Assembly (NCBI GenBank): GCA_937862735.1
Contig: CALMDH010000261.1
Location: forward strand, 1 to 23,664
DNA: 23,664 nt
Direction: 5' to 3'
Origin: M0108 sp937862735
GTDB lineage: Bacteria > Pseudomonadota > Gammaproteobacteria > Chromatiales > Chromatiaceae
Part shown: piece by piece, positions 22,189-23,664 of the stretch
How positions within the stretch are numbered: the first letter of the stretch is position 1
How the letters are laid out: each line of letters opens with the position of its first letter
Notes under the pieces: model-generated
Told to the model about the DNA's origin: nothing
The model's input: only the letters and a program-made list of their open reading frames with translations
Databases searched by the model: none
Position numbers and translations under genes: made by a program

Positions 22189-22752
22189 ATGAAGAAGACC
22201 CTGCTGGCCCTGGTGACCGCTGCGCTGGTGGCCGCCCCCGCCTTTGCCGACGATGTCCAGGCTCGTTTGGAGGCGAGCCGGGCCGCATCGAAGCAACTCC
22301 TCGAGGTGCTCCGCGACGAGATGCAGGCCGCGGTGCAGTCCGGCGGCGCGAAGGCAGGCATCGAGGTCTGCCACGAGAAGGCCCAGGCCCTGACCCGGAA
22401 GATCTCGGAGGAGCGGGGCTGGCGCGTCGCGCGCACCAGCCAGAAGGTCCGCAACGAGAAGAACGCCCCGGACGCGTGGGAGGCAAAGGTCCTGGAGGAG
22501 TTCGCGCAGCGCAAGGCCAAGGGCGAATCGCTCGAGAACATGGAGTTTCACGCCGTGGTCGAGGAAGGGGGCAAGAAGACCTTTCGTTACATGAAGGCAC
22601 TGCCGATGGGCGGGGTCTGCTCCAACTGTCACGGCCCCGTGCTGAAGCCGGATGTCATCAAGAAGCTCGACGAGTACTACCCCAAGGACAAGGCCCGCGG
22701 GTTCCAGGTCGGGGACCTGCGCGGCGCATTCACCATCAGCCAGCCGATGTAG
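22189..22752 (+). CDS. Periplasmic c-type haem protein, Tll0287-like (DUF3365)
   Basis: The 187-residue precursor has a clear signal peptide (cleavage after APAFA, 16-20) and one c-type haem-binding motif CSNCH (144-148) in a DUF3365/Tll0287-like domain. Family traits include IEVCHEKAQALTRKIS, the region WRVARTSQKVRN and the C-terminal GDLRGAFTISQPM. The fold is related to periplasmic PAS-like sensor domains, so a haem-based redox or ligand-sensing role is likely. As a free exported protein it may pass electrons or signal to a partner. GAGAGGAAA lies about 8 nt upstream of the ATG. The gene follows the redoxin gene. Confidence 0.88.
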   Translation: MKKTLLALVTAALVAAPAFADDVQARLEASRAASKQLLEVLRDEMQAAVQSGGAKAGIEVCHEKAQALTRKISEERGWRVARTSQKVRNEKNAPDAWEAKVLEEFAQRKAKGESLENMEFHAVVEEGGKKTFRYMKALPMGGVCSNCHGPVLKPDVIKKLDEYYPKDKARGFQVGDLRGAFTISQPM

Positions 22753-22774
22753 CCCACTCACGAGCCGGGCAGGC

Positions 22775-22802
22775 AAGCCCCCGGGGAAGCTCCCGGGGGC
22801 TT
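22775..22802 (+). terminator. Strong GC-rich hairpin after the haem-protein gene
   Basis: AAGCCCCCGGG (22775-22785) and CCCGGGGGCTT (22792-22802) form a perfect 11-bp stem with a 6-nt loop. It lies 22 nt after the haem-protein stop and 16 nt before the next GTG start. Only TTCG follows, so it is not a standard intrinsic terminator. It could be a partial terminator, an mRNA 3'-end stabiliser, or a structure that limits the next gene's translation. Confidence 0.5.
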
Positions 22803-22818
22803 CGCCCGGGATTCCCCT

Positions 22819-23664
22819 GTGGCCGTGTACTACGGGCGCCCCGTGCGGCGCGTGCTCGAGCGCTTTCCACGTCTCCGGTACCCCATCTGGGTGCTGGAGA
22901 CGGTCCCCCTGCTCGCCTTCTGGGGCGTGGCGGCATCGCTCTCCCCGGTGCGGGCGAGCCGCCTGGGCCGCTGGCTCCTGGAAAGGCTGGGCCCTCGCCT
23001 GCACAAGCAGCGGCACGTCCTGCGCAATCTCGGGATCGCTTTACCCGGGCACTCGCCCGAGGAGCTGGCCCGGGTCGCACGCGAGGTATGGGGAAACCTC
23101 GGGGCCGTGATGGGCGAGTATCCGCACCTCGCCACCATCAGCCAGGTCGAGGGCGCTCGCCGGCTCGAGCTCGTTTTCGAGCAAGGGGCCTCGACCCCGA
23201 CCGCAACGCGGCCCATTGTCATGGTGACCGGCCACCTGGCGAACTGGGAGCTCGTCGCGGGGGCAATGACCGGCCTCCTCGGCATCCCCCTGTCCGTCGT
23301 CTACGGCCCGCAGGAGAATCCCCTGGCGGACCGCCTGATCCAGCGCTTTCGCCGGGGACTCCGCTGCGGCCTCGTCGCCAAGGAGGCGAGCATGCGCCAG
23401 CTCGTGCGGGAATTGCGTGAAGGCCGGTCGCTCGGCCTGGTCGTGGACCAGCGCGTCGACGGGAGCCCGCTCGTCCCCTTCTTCGGCGTTCCCGCGGCCA
23501 CCGCCGTGAGCCCTGCGCGCCTGGCCCTGCGCTTCGGCTGCGACCTGGTGCCCGTGCGGATGGAGCGGCTGCCCGACGCCCGGTTCCGGGTGACCTTCAC
23601 CCCTCCCGTGCCGGTTCCGGAGCGGGGCAATGACGACGAGAAGGCGCTCGAGATGACGCGGCGG
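22819..23664 (+). CDS. Lipid A biosynthesis acyltransferase (LpxL/HtrB-type), 3' end beyond the window
   Basis: The open frame runs 282 codons to the window edge. An N-terminal hydrophobic segment (YPIWVLETVPLLAFWGVAAS) is followed by the Kdo2-lipid A acyltransferase layout: VLRNLGIALPG, the catalytic HLANWE (His-x4-Glu) after VMVTGHL, VVYGPQENPLADRLIQRFR, GLVVDQRVDGSPLVPFFG, and PARLALRFGCDLVPVRMER. These inner-membrane enzymes add secondary acyl chains to lipid A. The member could also be a related LPLAT acting on another acceptor. Start is uncertain: GTG 22819 and GTG 22825 are both possible, and neither has a good ribosome site. The strong hairpin just upstream could matter for its expression. 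Confidence 0.85.
   Translation, partial: MAVYYGRPVRRVLERFPRLRYPIWVLETVPLLAFWGVAASLSPVRASRLGRWLLERLGPRLHKQRHVLRNLGIALPGHSPEELARVAREVWGNLGAVMGEYPHLATISQVEGARRLELVFEQGASTPTATRPIVMVTGHLANWELVAGAMTGLLGIPLSVVYGPQENPLADRLIQRFRRGLRCGLVAKEASMRQLVRELREGRSLGLVVDQRVDGSPLVPFFGVPAATAVSPARLALRFGCDLVPVRMERLPDARFRVTFTPPVPVPERGNDDEKALEMTRR

Noticed and set aside
22131..23420. 429-residue plus-strand open frame
   Set aside because: It crosses the haem protein and acyltransferase genes in another frame, with Arg/Gly/Pro-rich composition.

Overview
The window joins two unlike pieces of DNA at a tRNA-Gly gene. Everything right of about 6,527 is very GC-rich housekeeping chromosome of a gammaproteobacterium. The order uvrY/gacA-uvrC-pgsA-tRNA-Gly(GCC) matches the E. 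coli uvrY-uvrC-pgsA-glyW block, and MlaA, an alanine-zipper outer-membrane lipoprotein, MazG, Slt70, NudF, GpmI and an LpxL/HtrB-type acyltransferase fit the same class. The species cannot be named from this sequence.

Positions 1-6,526 are visibly less GC-rich. They hold the integrase-proximal end of an integrative element (prophage or phage satellite) inserted at the 3' end of the tRNA-Gly gene. All its genes are on the minus strand. In transcription order they are: tyrosine integrase; a basic unknown protein; an intrinsic terminator; two small unknown genes; a CHC2 zinc-finger primase-type protein; a RepA-like RecA-fold ATPase; an unknown gene; a Mor-like activator; an XRE helix-turn-helix fused in frame to an HK97-fold major capsid protein; an unknown gene; a terminator; and the start of a tail tape-measure-like gene. 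The tape-measure frame breaks near the left window edge, at a point whose flanking DNA looks like an IS66-type transposon end. No terminase, portal or prohead protease lies between the replication and capsid genes. The other end of the element is outside the window.

Two element features stand out. First, the HTH-capsid fusion is preceded by a perfect TGCACAA-N4-TTGTGCA palindrome with further half-sites, as if the capsid protein could also be an autoregulator. Second, the end of the RepA-like gene and the DNA just after it carry 11 short repeats at about 9-nt spacing in two inverted arms, a candidate iteron origin.

The chromosomal part contains, left to right: pgsA, uvrC and uvrY (minus); a penicillin-amidase family protein (minus) whose start codon overlaps that of a divergent L,D-transpeptidase (plus); an Lpp/OprI-like lipoprotein ending in Lys (minus); mlaA (plus) overlapping the 3' end of mazG (minus); slt, thioredoxin and nudF (plus); an exported protein of unknown family (minus); gpmI (minus); then a redoxin, a Tll0287-like haem protein and a partial acyltransferase (plus). 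Much of this set serves the envelope. The transpeptidase and the Lys-ending lipoprotein are a plausible enzyme-substrate pair. The UvrY/GacA homologue is odd because its receiver lacks the usual acidic pair and conserved lysine.
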